Shown piece by piece: positions 33,820 to 41,814 of a DNA stretch of 64,000 bases (position 1 is its first letter; each line of letters begins with the position of its first letter). The stretch lies in contig DATBIM010000108.1 in NCBI GenBank assembly GCA_036556905.1, positions 25,866 to 89,865 on the forward strand, written 5' to 3'. The notes beneath the pieces were generated by a model that saw nothing but the letters and a program-made list of their open reading frames with translations, searched no databases and was not told the origin of the DNA. A program made the position numbers and the translations under genes. Source of the DNA: 40CM-4-69-5 sp036556905. GTDB lineage: Bacteria > Methylomirabilota > Methylomirabilia > Rokubacteriales > CSP1-6.

Positions 33820-35024
33820 GTTACGACGTCGTGGTCGTGGGGGGTGGCGCGGCCGGGCTGGCTGCGGCCGTGACGGCGGCCGAGCACGGCGCCCGCACCG
33901 CCCTGGTCGAGCGCTACGGATTCCTCGGCGGCATGGCCACGGCCGGGATGGTCGGCACGATCTGCGGGCTCTATCGCACGACCCAGTCGGGGCCGCCGGA
34001 GGTGCTCAACGAGGGATTCCCCGAGCGGTTCGCCCGCCGGCTCGCCGGCCGGCCGGGCTGCGAACCCCCGACCCGCCGCGGCCGGACCTTCGTGCTGCCG
34101 TACACCCCGTTCGCCTTCATGGCCCTGGCCGACGAGCTGACGGCCGCTGTCCGCGGCCTGGATGTATACCTGCACGCGTATCTTGCGGCGGCAGAGCCGC
34201 CCGCCGGCCGCGTCGCGTCGGTGCGGGTGATCACCTGGGAGCGGACCGTCGAGCTGGCGGCCCGGGCCTTCGTGGACACGAGCGGCGACGCGGTGGTCGC
34301 GCACCAGGCGGGCGCCGCGACGGAGACGGCGCCGCCGGCCGACCGACAGTTGCCGGCGTTGATCTTCGTGCTGCAGCAGGTCGATACCGCGGCCCTGGGT
34401 TCCGGCGCGCGGGTGGCGGTGCTGCGGGCGCTGGTCACCGCCGAACAGGCGGGCATGCTGCCCAAGGGTGCGTCCAACCTGACCCTGGGCGTGTCGGCCC
34501 AGCCCGGGGAGGTGATCTGCAAGCTCGCGCTGAGCGGGATTGTCGAGGAGCTGGCCCCGGGCCGCGATCTGCTGACCCTGGCCGAGCAGGAGGGTCGCAG
34601 GCGGGCGCGGGCCGTGGTGGAATTTCTCAGATCGCTGCCCCCGTTCGCCCGGGCGTTCGTATCCCACGTCGCGCCGCAGGTCGGCGTCCGGGAGAGTCGC
34701 CGCGTGGTGGGCCGCTATCAACTGACGCGCGAGGACGTGCTGGCCGGGCGCAAGTTCGGGGACGCGGTAGTCCGGGCCAGCTGGCCCATCGAGCTCTGGG
34801 CGGATGGGCACCCCGGGGCCCTCTACGAGTATCTGGAGGATGGCGAGACTTACGACATCCCCGGCCGCTGTCTGCAAGCGCGGGATGTGAGCAACCTGTT
34901 CGTCGCCGGGCGCTGCCTGAGCGCCACGCGCGAGGCGCTGGGCTCCGCGCGTGTGATCGGTACCTGTCTGGCCACCGGTGAGGCCGCGGGAGCGCTGGCG
35001 GCCAGTCGGGCCACCGAGGGCTAG
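33801..35024 (+). CDS. FAD-dependent oxidoreductase
   Basis: A 407-residue flavoprotein. The start is GTG 33801, with GGAGG 8 nt upstream, which overlaps the previous gene by 19 nt. The Rossmann dinucleotide fold VVVVGGGAAGLAAAVTAAEHG is at the N-terminus and ends with a ribose-binding Glu (LVERYGFLGGMATAGMVG). The GGMATAG segment and the C-terminal SNLFVAGRCLSATREALGSA with GTCLATGEAAGALAAS are typical of the FAD-dependent dehydrogenase family PF12831. The substrate is unknown. In context it may oxidise the carrier-bound or ligase-activated intermediate. Confidence 0.85.
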   Translation: MGPSALSYDVVVVGGGAAGLAAAVTAAEHGARTALVERYGFLGGMATAGMVGTICGLYRTTQSGPPEVLNEGFPERFARRLAGRPGCEPPTRRGRTFVLPYTPFAFMALADELTAAVRGLDVYLHAYLAAAEPPAGRVASVRVITWERTVELAARAFVDTSGDAVVAHQAGAATETAPPADRQLPALIFVLQQVDTAALGSGARVAVLRALVTAEQAGMLPKGASNLTLGVSAQPGEVICKLALSGIVEELAPGRDLLTLAEQEGRRRARAVVEFLRSLPPFARAFVSHVAPQVGVRESRRVVGRYQLTREDVLAGRKFGDAVVRASWPIELWADGHPGALYEYLEDGETYDIPGRCLQARDVSNLFVAGRCLSATREALGSARVIGTCLATGEAAGALAASRATEG

Positions 35025-35030
35025 TCGCCG

Positions 35031-36485
35031 ATGAACCTGGCCGAGCTGCTCGCGACCACCGCGAAGCGGCACCCTCAGCGGCCGGCCGTGACCGACGTGC
35101 GTTCGGGGCGGTCGCTGAGCTACGCCGAGCTCGGTCTCGAGGCGGACGGGGTGGCCTCATTCCTGGCCGCGCAGGGCGTCGAGCCCGGCCAGCGTATCGG
35201 CCTGCTGGCCCCGAATGGGCTCGCTTACCTGCCCGCGGCCTTTGGCCTGCTGGCCAGTGGCGCCTGCCTGATCCCTTTGGCGACCAACCTCACACTGCCG
35301 GAAGTGAGCCGGATTCTCCGGGAGGTGGACGTCAACGGCTGCCTGGCCTCGCCGGGAATGGAGCCGCTTGTCGGTGGCCCCGGCCGCGCGGCCCTCTCGC
35401 ACGGCGCCTGCGAGGGATTCACGTTTCAGTGGATCAGCCGCGACGCCGAGGGCGCTTCGGGGCTGCGCCAGCTCAACCCGGCCTTCATCCGGTTCACCTC
35501 CGGGACGACCGCCAGCAGCAAGGGGGTCGTCCTCTCCCACGAGGCGACCGCCGCCCGCATCGCGGCCGCCGACCACGTCTTGAAGCTGAGCGAGGAGGAC
35601 CGGATCCTCTGGGTGCTCCCCCTGGCCTATCACTTCGCAGTCACCATCGTGGCCTACGTCAAAGCGGGGGCTCACGTGCTGATGTGCCCCGACACCCTGC
35701 CGGGGGCCCTGGTCGACGCGATCGAGCGATTCCGGGCCACCCTGCTGTACGCCTCGCCGCTGCACTTCGAGCGGCTGGGCGGCCTCACAGGCCGCCCGCT
35801 GCCGAGCGTGCGCCTGGTGCTCTCCACCAGCGCCCCCATCACGGTGGCGGTGATGGATCGCTTCGAGTCGGTCTACGGCGTGCCCGTCGGGCAGGCTTAC
35901 GGAATCATCGAAGCGGGCCTGCCGTGCATCAACGTGCGACAGGACGGAACCCCGGCGGCCAGCGTGGGCCGTCCGGTTCCCGGGTACGACGTCGCCGTCT
36001 TTTCGGACGAAGGCACGCGGCAGCCCGCCGGAACGCCGGGGGAAATCGGGGTGCGGGGGGCCGGCCTCTTCTCCGCATACTACGCGCCGTGGTTGCTGCG
36101 CGAGCGCCTCACCCGCGAGGGCTGGTTCATGACCGGCGACATCGGCTGGCTAGACGGCGCGGGCGCGCTGTACCTCAAGGGCCGCAAGAAGGCGGTCATC
36201 TTCGTGGCCGGGCTCAAGTTCTTCCCCGAGGAAGTGGAGGAGTGCATCAACGAATTCTCGGGGGTGAAGGAGTCGCGCGTGTTCGGCCGCCCGCATCCGC
36301 ATCTGGGCGAGGTGCCGTGCGCCGAAGTCGTCCTGGCTCCTGACGGCGACCTGACGGCCCTGCAGGCGCACTGTACCCGCGCGCTCTCATCGTACAAGGT
36401 GCCGGTCGAATTTACCGTGGTGGATGCCATTCCCCGAACCCCCGGAGGTAAGATTCTCCGGCGGCCCGCCGCGATCGCGCGCTGA
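35031..36485 (+). CDS. AMP-forming acyl-CoA/acyl-carrier ligase
   Basis: Adenylate-forming enzyme of 484 residues that activates a carboxylic acid with ATP and passes it to CoA or to a carrier protein. The phosphate-binding loop is FTSGTTASSKGVVLSH (155-170). The A5-like YGIIEAGLPCINVRQDG, the A7 aspartate in FMTGDIGWLDGAGALYLKGR and the C-terminal catalytic lysine in IPRTPGGKILRRP are all present. It starts 6 nt after the FAD oxidoreductase and overlaps the next gene by one base. The acid substrate cannot be read from the sequence. Confidence 0.93.
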   Translation: MNLAELLATTAKRHPQRPAVTDVRSGRSLSYAELGLEADGVASFLAAQGVEPGQRIGLLAPNGLAYLPAAFGLLASGACLIPLATNLTLPEVSRILREVDVNGCLASPGMEPLVGGPGRAALSHGACEGFTFQWISRDAEGASGLRQLNPAFIRFTSGTTASSKGVVLSHEATAARIAAADHVLKLSEEDRILWVLPLAYHFAVTIVAYVKAGAHVLMCPDTLPGALVDAIERFRATLLYASPLHFERLGGLTGRPLPSVRLVLSTSAPITVAVMDRFESVYGVPVGQAYGIIEAGLPCINVRQDGTPAASVGRPVPGYDVAVFSDEGTRQPAGTPGEIGVRGAGLFSAYYAPWLLRERLTREGWFMTGDIGWLDGAGALYLKGRKKAVIFVAGLKFFPEEVEECINEFSGVKESRVFGRPHPHLGEVPCAEVVLAPDGDLTALQAHCTRALSSYKVPVEFTVVDAIPRTPGGKILRRPAAIAR

Positions 36486-37780
36486 TGGTCGCCTCCCCCC
36501 TGCGCGTGGGCGTCGTCGGCGCCGGCCCCACCGGCTCGGCCCTGGCCATCCTGCTCGCCCGCCAGGGCGCGGAGGTCACGCTGTTCGACCACGGCCGCCG
36601 CCCCGCGTTGCTCGTCGGGGAGTCCCTCGTGCCGGCCGTTGTGCCAATTCTGAACCGGCTGGGATTCGAAGAGGAGACGGCGGCGATTGGTCGCGTGAAA
36701 CCCGGCGTCTCGTTCGTCTGGTCGTCGAGAGACCGCGTCAGTTTCCGGTTTGCCCGCTTTGCGCCGGCCGTGCCGCCCTATGCCTACAACATCCCGCGCC
36801 CGCAGTTCGACGAGGCCGTGCTGGCCCGGGCGATCGTCTCCGGCGTCCACCGGGTCGTCACCAACGCCCGGCTGGAGCCCGCCCGCGGAACCGGCACCGA
36901 GCTCGTGCTGAGCGCCGAGACACTGGCCGCGGCCCCCTCCCTGCAGGGGCGGCAACCCGACCTCATCGTCGACGCCACCGGCCGCGCCCGGCAGGCGGCC
37001 CGGGCGCTCGGCATCGGGGCCCGCGTCGGGCCGCGGGACGACGTCGCGCACTTCGCCCATTACGAGGGCTTCAGCTGGGACGACGAGCCGGGTCAGGTGG
37101 TGATCAACCGGATCAAGGCAGGCTGGAGCTGGCGCATCCCTCTCAAGGACCGGCTCTCGGTCGGCATCGTGCTCGATCGGAAGGACGCCGCTGACTTCGG
37201 CGGCACGGCCGAAGAGCGGCTCGAGCGGGCCATCGCGCTGGATCCCGGGCTGTCCGAGACGCTGGCCGGGGCCCGCCGCGTGAGCCCGACCGCCACGTAC
37301 TCCAACTACCAGCTCATCTCGGAGCGGGGCCACGGCCCCGGCTGGGTCATGGTGGGAGACGCCTTCGGCTTCGTGGATCCCATGCTCTCGCCGGGGGTCT
37401 TTCTCGGCCTGCGCTCGGCGGAGCTGGTGGCCGACACGCTCGCCCCCTTCGCCCAGGGGCGGATGAGCCCGACCCCGGCGGCGCTGGCCGCTGCGCTCGG
37501 CTCGTATACCGCCGTCCAGACCGCCATGCTCGACGCCTGGATGGCGCTCGTGGCCTACCTCTACGACGGCCGGCTCATGGCGATGCTCCGGGCCGGCCAT
37601 GACTGGATGCAGGCGCACCCGGGCCGCCTCACCAGCGCGGTGCAGACTCATATCGAGCGGCAGGTCGCCCTGCAGGCGTCCGGCGTGGCCACGACGGCGC
37701 GCTACGGCCGCGGCCTGCTCCGGATGCTCGGGCGCTATGCGCTGCGCGGGGTCGACCCCGCCGAGCTGGCCATCCGCTGA
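36485..37780 (+). CDS. Flavin-dependent halogenase-like monooxygenase
   Basis: A 431-residue FAD enzyme. It has the dinucleotide fold GVVGAGPTGSALAI and GESLVPAVVPILNRLG. It also has the halogenase hallmark WxWxIP (WSWRIP, 214-219) and FVDPMLSPG (296-304), matching the FxxPxxSxG motif of halogenases acting on carrier-bound aromatics. Lys72 in GRVKPGVSFVW sits where halogenases carry the catalytic lysine. The ATG overlaps the ligase stop by one base. These motifs favour halogenation or a related flavin oxygenation. A non-halogenating relative of the geranylgeranyl-reductase superfamily remains possible, and no separate flavin reductase is adjacent. Confidence 0.75.
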   Translation: MVASPLRVGVVGAGPTGSALAILLARQGAEVTLFDHGRRPALLVGESLVPAVVPILNRLGFEEETAAIGRVKPGVSFVWSSRDRVSFRFARFAPAVPPYAYNIPRPQFDEAVLARAIVSGVHRVVTNARLEPARGTGTELVLSAETLAAAPSLQGRQPDLIVDATGRARQAARALGIGARVGPRDDVAHFAHYEGFSWDDEPGQVVINRIKAGWSWRIPLKDRLSVGIVLDRKDAADFGGTAEERLERAIALDPGLSETLAGARRVSPTATYSNYQLISERGHGPGWVMVGDAFGFVDPMLSPGVFLGLRSAELVADTLAPFAQGRMSPTPAALAAALGSYTAVQTAMLDAWMALVAYLYDGRLMAMLRAGHDWMQAHPGRLTSAVQTHIERQVALQASGVATTARYGRGLLRMLGRYALRGVDPAELAIR

Positions 37781-37788
37781 GGACTGCG

Positions 37789-38664
37789 ATGAAGATCGGC
37801 GTGGTCTTCCCGCAAACCGATATCGGCACCGATCCGGGCGGCATCCGTGACTACGCCCAGGCCGTGGAGGCGCTGGGCTTCACGCACATCCTGGCCTATG
37901 ACCATGTCCTGGGCGCCGATCGCCGCCGCCACACGGCCCTGACGGGTGCGTACGGCCATCGCGACGCCTTCCACGAGCCGTTCGTGCTGTTCGGGTTTCT
38001 GGCCGCCGTCACGCGCCGCGTGGAGCTGGCCACCGGCATCATCATCCTGCCCCAGCGCCAGACAGCCCTGGTCGCCAAGCAGGCCGCCGCCGTCGATGTC
38101 CTCTCCGGTGGCCGGCTGCGGCTCGGCGTCGCCGTGGGCTGGAACTTCGTGGAGTACGAGGCGCTCGGCGAGAACTTCGCGACGCGGGGCCGGCGGATCG
38201 AGGAGCAGATCAAGGTCCTGCGCGCGCTGTGGACGAGGGAACTCGTGACGGTGCAGGGGCAGTGGCATCGCATCACCGACGCCGGCATTCATCCCTTGCC
38301 TGTGCAGCGCCCGATCCCCCTCTGGATCGGGGGGCTCAGCGACGCCGCCCTGGCCCGGGCGGCGCGGGTCGCCGAGGGCTGGACCTGGTCGGCCGCGCTG
38401 CGGCCCGACGCCGAGGCGCAAGCGCGGGTCGACCGGGTCCACGCGCTGGTGGCGGCGGCCGGGCGCGATCCCGGGGCGTTCGGGGTCGAAGGGCGGCTCT
38501 CCCTGGCCCAGCACACCCCCGATCAGTGGGCCAGAGAGGTCGCCGCGTGGCGCGCGATGCGGGGGATTACCCACCTCTGCGTGGACACCATGCGCCTGGG
38601 CCTGTCCAAGCCCGAGCAGCACGTCGAGACGCTTCGCCACTTCAAAGAAACCGCGCTCGCCTGA
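37789..38664 (+). CDS. Luciferase-like (LLM) F420/flavin-dependent oxidoreductase
   Basis: A 291-residue TIM-barrel enzyme of the bacterial luciferase superfamily, F420-type. The signature blocks YAQAVEALGFTHILAYDHVL, RVELATGIIILPQRQTALVA and GGRLRLGVAVGWNFVEYEAL are present. ATG 37789 follows the halogenase-like gene by 8 nt with GAGG in the gap, so it belongs to the same operon. It probably reduces or oxidises the pathway product; the cofactor (FMN or F420) cannot be decided. Convergent with the next gene across a GC-rich hairpin. Confidence 0.88.
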   Translation: MKIGVVFPQTDIGTDPGGIRDYAQAVEALGFTHILAYDHVLGADRRRHTALTGAYGHRDAFHEPFVLFGFLAAVTRRVELATGIIILPQRQTALVAKQAAAVDVLSGGRLRLGVAVGWNFVEYEALGENFATRGRRIEEQIKVLRALWTRELVTVQGQWHRITDAGIHPLPVQRPIPLWIGGLSDAALARAARVAEGWTWSAALRPDAEAQARVDRVHALVAAAGRDPGAFGVEGRLSLAQHTPDQWAREVAAWRAMRGITHLCVDTMRLGLSKPEQHVETLRHFKETALA

Positions 38665-38696
38665 GGTCTGCGTCCCCGGCTTCGCCGGATTTTAGC

Positions 38697-38725
38697 TTGG
38701 AGGGGGCAGAGGCCGCCCCCTCCAA
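38697..38725. terminator. Dispersed GC-rich hairpin, copy 1
   Basis: TTGGAGGGGGC pairs perfectly with GCCCCCTCCAA over 11 bp, with loop AGAGGCC. It lies between convergent genes and has no U-tract. Copy 2 at 48270 has identical arms and a one-base loop change. Confidence 0.65.
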
Positions 38726-38763
38726 ACCTTCCCCGTTCACGCGAGGTGTGACACGGTCTCCGC

Positions 38764-40512
38764 CTATTTCGGAGGGATAACGGGCACCAGCAGGTGCGAC
38801 GGCTGCTTCGGCCCGCAGTGCAGTGTCACCCGCCGGCCGAAGATCTCTGGCGGTCGGTCTTGCGGATCGTTGTGCTGGAACGGACCGACCCCGGTGAAGA
38901 CGGCGCCCAGCGTGCCCAGCCCGGCGCTGGGCCCTCCGGGATACTCGTAGTCGCGTCCGCGCACCGTGAGACCGATCCGATAGCCGGCCGGGACCACGAT
39001 ACAGGTTGGCCAGATCTCCACGCTCAGCTCGTACACCTTGCCGGGCGTGAGCGGCTGGATCTCGTCGTGGGTGTGGTAGGGCCGGTAGGGGAGCGTGAGC
39101 TTCGCATCGAGCTTGCGGTGTGAGGCCCGCAGCCAGCCCTGCGCGATGGGCGTGTGTGGATCGAGCGCACCCTGGAACGTGATCTCCTTCATGTTCGGCG
39201 TGAACACGCGCACCACCAGGAACAGATCGGCGTCAGTGGTCTCGGAGGAAACGAAGAGCTTGGCCGCCAGGGGGCCGGTGATCTCGGTCTCCTTCGGGAG
39301 CGGCGGGGTCAGGAAGGTGACGCCGTCGCCGAGCCCGCTGTAGCTCACCCGGCCGTTCTTGGCGACCGGGCTGCGGCCCAGGCTCTGCTCGGTCGGGTTC
39401 AGGTAGAGCTTGGTCCAGCGGGTGCGGGGCAGCGGCCACTCGTCCTCCGGCCGCTCGACGAACGCCTCGCCGGGATGGCGGACCTGGAGGAGGACGCGGG
39501 GCTGCTTCTTCCACCCGGTGTCCTCACCCTTGAGGAAGTAGCCGAAGAACTTCTTTTGCAGCTCCACCCCGTAGTCGGTGTAGAAGTGCGTCCAGTGCTC
39601 GATCCCGTGGACCTCGAGCCACTTCTGCCGGGAGGCCGCGCGCACGTACCCCTCGAAGTTGCCGCGGGGGTGCAGGCCCTGGCCGCCCCAGTTGGCCGCG
39701 GAGAACAGCGGCACGGTGACCTTCGCCCAGTCGGGCATGCGAGAGCGCCAGTACTCGTTGCTGGCCAGCGGGTTCTTGCGACAGTCCTCGTAGAAATCGC
39801 TGCGGTTGGCACCCAGCTCCTCCTCGCTGAGCGTGGGCGGCCCCGCGACCCAGTCGCCGTTCATTCGCGAGCGAAATCCCCGCGTGCCCTTGCCGTGCTG
39901 AACGCGGATGACCTGGGAGGGGAACCAGGCCCGCCCGAAGGTGCACAGGATGCCGCCGTGGTGCGAGAGATCGCGGTAATAGTCGGCCGCGCCCTCCCAG
40001 ATGCAGATGGCGGCCAGGTGCGGCGACTGCAGCGCCGCCGCCTGCCACTGGTTCATGGCGTAGTAGGAGATGCCGTTGAGGCCGACCTTGCCGGTGGACC
40101 AGGGCTGCCGGGCCGCCCACTCGATGCAGGCATGGAGGTCTTTGGCCTCGCGGGCCGACCAGATGTCCAGGTACCCGGAGGAGCGCCCGGCCCCCCGCGA
40201 GTCCACGCGGACGCAGGCGTAGCCGTCGGGGACCCACTTCTCGGGGTCGACCACCTCCCAGTTCTGGTACTTGTTGGTGGAGCCGGCCGCCACGTCGGGA
40301 TGCTCGGCGATCATGCGCCGCCACTGGTCAGTGTAGAGATCCTCGAAGTGCAGCCACTTGCCGTAAGGCCCGTAGGACAGGATCACCGGGTACTTGCCGT
40401 CGCGCACCGGCCGGTAGACGTCGGCGCGCAGAACGACCCGGTCGTCCATGGGGACGGGCACGTCCCAGTCGATACGCATCCCGTCGCGCACTTCGCTCTT
40501 GAACTCGTTCAT
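38764..40512 (-). CDS. CocE/NonD family hydrolase (X-Pro dipeptidyl-peptidase S15 fold)
   Basis: Serine hydrolase of 582 residues, starting at ATG 40512 (MNEFKSEVRDGMRIDWDVPV) with AGGAG 5 nt upstream. The alpha/beta-hydrolase half has the nucleophile elbow GISYYA and the oxyanion/charge-relay context VDSRGAGRSSGYLDIWSAREA. The C-terminal jelly-roll holds GPLAAKLFVSSETTDADLFL and VYELSVEIWPTCIVVPAGYR. Family members cleave esters such as cocaine, cephalosporin-type esters or peptides; the natural substrate here is unknown. No signal peptide is seen, so it acts in the cytoplasm. It heads nothing: the next leftward gene upstream is 34 nt away. Confidence 0.9.
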   Translation of the reverse strand: MNEFKSEVRDGMRIDWDVPVPMDDRVVLRADVYRPVRDGKYPVILSYGPYGKWLHFEDLYTDQWRRMIAEHPDVAAGSTNKYQNWEVVDPEKWVPDGYACVRVDSRGAGRSSGYLDIWSAREAKDLHACIEWAARQPWSTGKVGLNGISYYAMNQWQAAALQSPHLAAICIWEGAADYYRDLSHHGGILCTFGRAWFPSQVIRVQHGKGTRGFRSRMNGDWVAGPPTLSEEELGANRSDFYEDCRKNPLASNEYWRSRMPDWAKVTVPLFSAANWGGQGLHPRGNFEGYVRAASRQKWLEVHGIEHWTHFYTDYGVELQKKFFGYFLKGEDTGWKKQPRVLLQVRHPGEAFVERPEDEWPLPRTRWTKLYLNPTEQSLGRSPVAKNGRVSYSGLGDGVTFLTPPLPKETEITGPLAAKLFVSSETTDADLFLVVRVFTPNMKEITFQGALDPHTPIAQGWLRASHRKLDAKLTLPYRPYHTHDEIQPLTPGKVYELSVEIWPTCIVVPAGYRIGLTVRGRDYEYPGGPSAGLGTLGAVFTGVGPFQHNDPQDRPPEIFGRRVTLHCGPKQPSHLLVPVIPPK

Positions 40513-40546
40513 GACGGCTCCTTCGGCGCGGGTGGGACGGGGGTGG

Positions 40547-41395
40547 CTAGCGCAGCACGGCCTCGGCGATTCGGGTGAGCTGCGCCGCCATCTCGGCTTC
40601 CGTTCCCACCGCGGGCGGGCGGACGATGACACGGTCGGCGCCGGCGTCGTGGAAGCGCTTGATCAGGTCCCGATCGGCGGGTTGGCCATAGACCGAGATG
40701 GTGATGGCCGAAGGATCGCGGCCAGCATCCTTGGCCAGTCGATCGAGGGTGGCTCGGCTCTGACGCAGATTCTCCGGGGTGATGCGATTGGGCAACCAGC
40801 CATCCCCCCAGGCCACGATCCGCTGCAGGACGTTGGGGGCCAGCCCGCCGAGGATCACCGGGGGGTGCGGCTTCTGGGCCGGCTTGGGAAACGACTTCAC
40901 CGGGGGAAAGTCGTAGTAGCGGCCATGGAACTCGGCCTCCGGCTTGCTCCACAGCTCCTTCATGGCCAGGACCGACTCGCGCACCTGAGTCCAGCGGTGG
41001 TCGAAGTCCCCGCCCATGATCTGCGTTTCTTCTCGCAGCCAACCCGCGCCGACCCCGAAGAGGAACCGTCCCCCGCTGAACAGGTCGAGGGTGGACACCT
41101 CTTTGGCCAGCAGGAGCGGGTGGCGCTCGGGGACGAGGACGATGCCCGTCCCCAGCTTCATGCGCCGGGTGACGCCGGAGGCGCGCCCGAGGGCGACGAA
41201 CGGGTCGATGAAGTGCGAGTAGCTCTCGGGAATAATGCCGTCCGGCGAGCCCGGGAAGCGGCTGGTCGTGTGCACGGGCACGAAGGGGTGCTCAGCGCAC
41301 CAGAACGACTCGAAGCCCAGCTCTTCGGCCTTGCGCGCGATGAACCCGACATCGACGAGGTAGGCGGGTAGCGGCACGGAAATGCCGACATTCAT
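40547..41395 (-). CDS. Luciferase-like (LLM) F420/flavin-dependent oxidoreductase
   Basis: A 282-residue LLM-class enzyme starting at ATG 41395 (MNVGISVPLPAYLVDVGFIA), which overlaps the stop of the thioesterase gene by 4 nt. Core blocks are RKAEELGFESFWCAEHPFVP, RMKLGTGIVLVPERHPLLLA and GGRFLFGVGAGWLREET. It is paralogous to the gene at 37789. The surrounding CoA-transferase, thioesterase and hydroxyacid dehydrogenase suggest a role in degrading a xenobiotic-like or terpenoid acid; this is inference. Confidence 0.9.
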   Translation of the reverse strand: MNVGISVPLPAYLVDVGFIARKAEELGFESFWCAEHPFVPVHTTSRFPGSPDGIIPESYSHFIDPFVALGRASGVTRRMKLGTGIVLVPERHPLLLAKEVSTLDLFSGGRFLFGVGAGWLREETQIMGGDFDHRWTQVRESVLAMKELWSKPEAEFHGRYYDFPPVKSFPKPAQKPHPPVILGGLAPNVLQRIVAWGDGWLPNRITPENLRQSRATLDRLAKDAGRDPSAITISVYGQPADRDLIKRFHDAGADRVIVRPPAVGTEAEMAAQLTRIAEAVLR

Positions 41396-41808
41396 CGTGA
41401 GCTCTCCATCCGGGCGTCGAGGATATGGCGGGCGGGGACGACGGCGAGGAACTGCCCTTCCATGACCGGCGTGCCGGCGCGCCGCACGACCACGGTCACC
41501 CAGCGCTTTCGGCCGTCGCTCCGCTCCACCCGGGCCTCGGCCTCTAGCCGGTCGCCCGTAACCACGGGGCCGAGGAACCTGGTCTCGGCGCTGGCCAGCA
41601 CCACGGTGGGCTCGTTGACGGCCAGCATGGCCGCGTAATCGGCCAGGCCGAAGGTGAATCCGCCGTGCACGAGGCCCCGCGCGTCGGCGGCCATGTCCGG
41701 GCTCGTGTCGAGCACGACCCGGGCCCGCCCGGTGGCCAGCTCCACCGGCTGCCCGCAGAGGTGGGCGGCGATCCGGTCGTGGGTCTGCGGAGTCAGGGGC
41801 GAGGGCAT
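41392..41808 (-). CDS. PaaI-type hotdog-fold thioesterase
   Basis: A 138-residue acyl-CoA thioesterase. The hotdog signature ARGLVHGGFTFGLADYAAML carries the conserved HGG, and the second block is SAETRFLGPVVTGDRLEAEA. It starts 6 nt downstream of the CaiB/BaiF gene stop and overlaps the LLM gene, so it is in the same operon. It probably releases a free acid from the CoA ester handled by the CoA-transferase. Confidence 0.9.
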   Translation of the reverse strand: MPSPLTPQTHDRIAAHLCGQPVELATGRARVVLDTSPDMAADARGLVHGGFTFGLADYAAMLAVNEPTVVLASAETRFLGPVVTGDRLEAEARVERSDGRKRWVTVVVRRAGTPVMEGQFLAVVPARHILDARMESSR

Positions 41809-41814
41809 CGCGCG

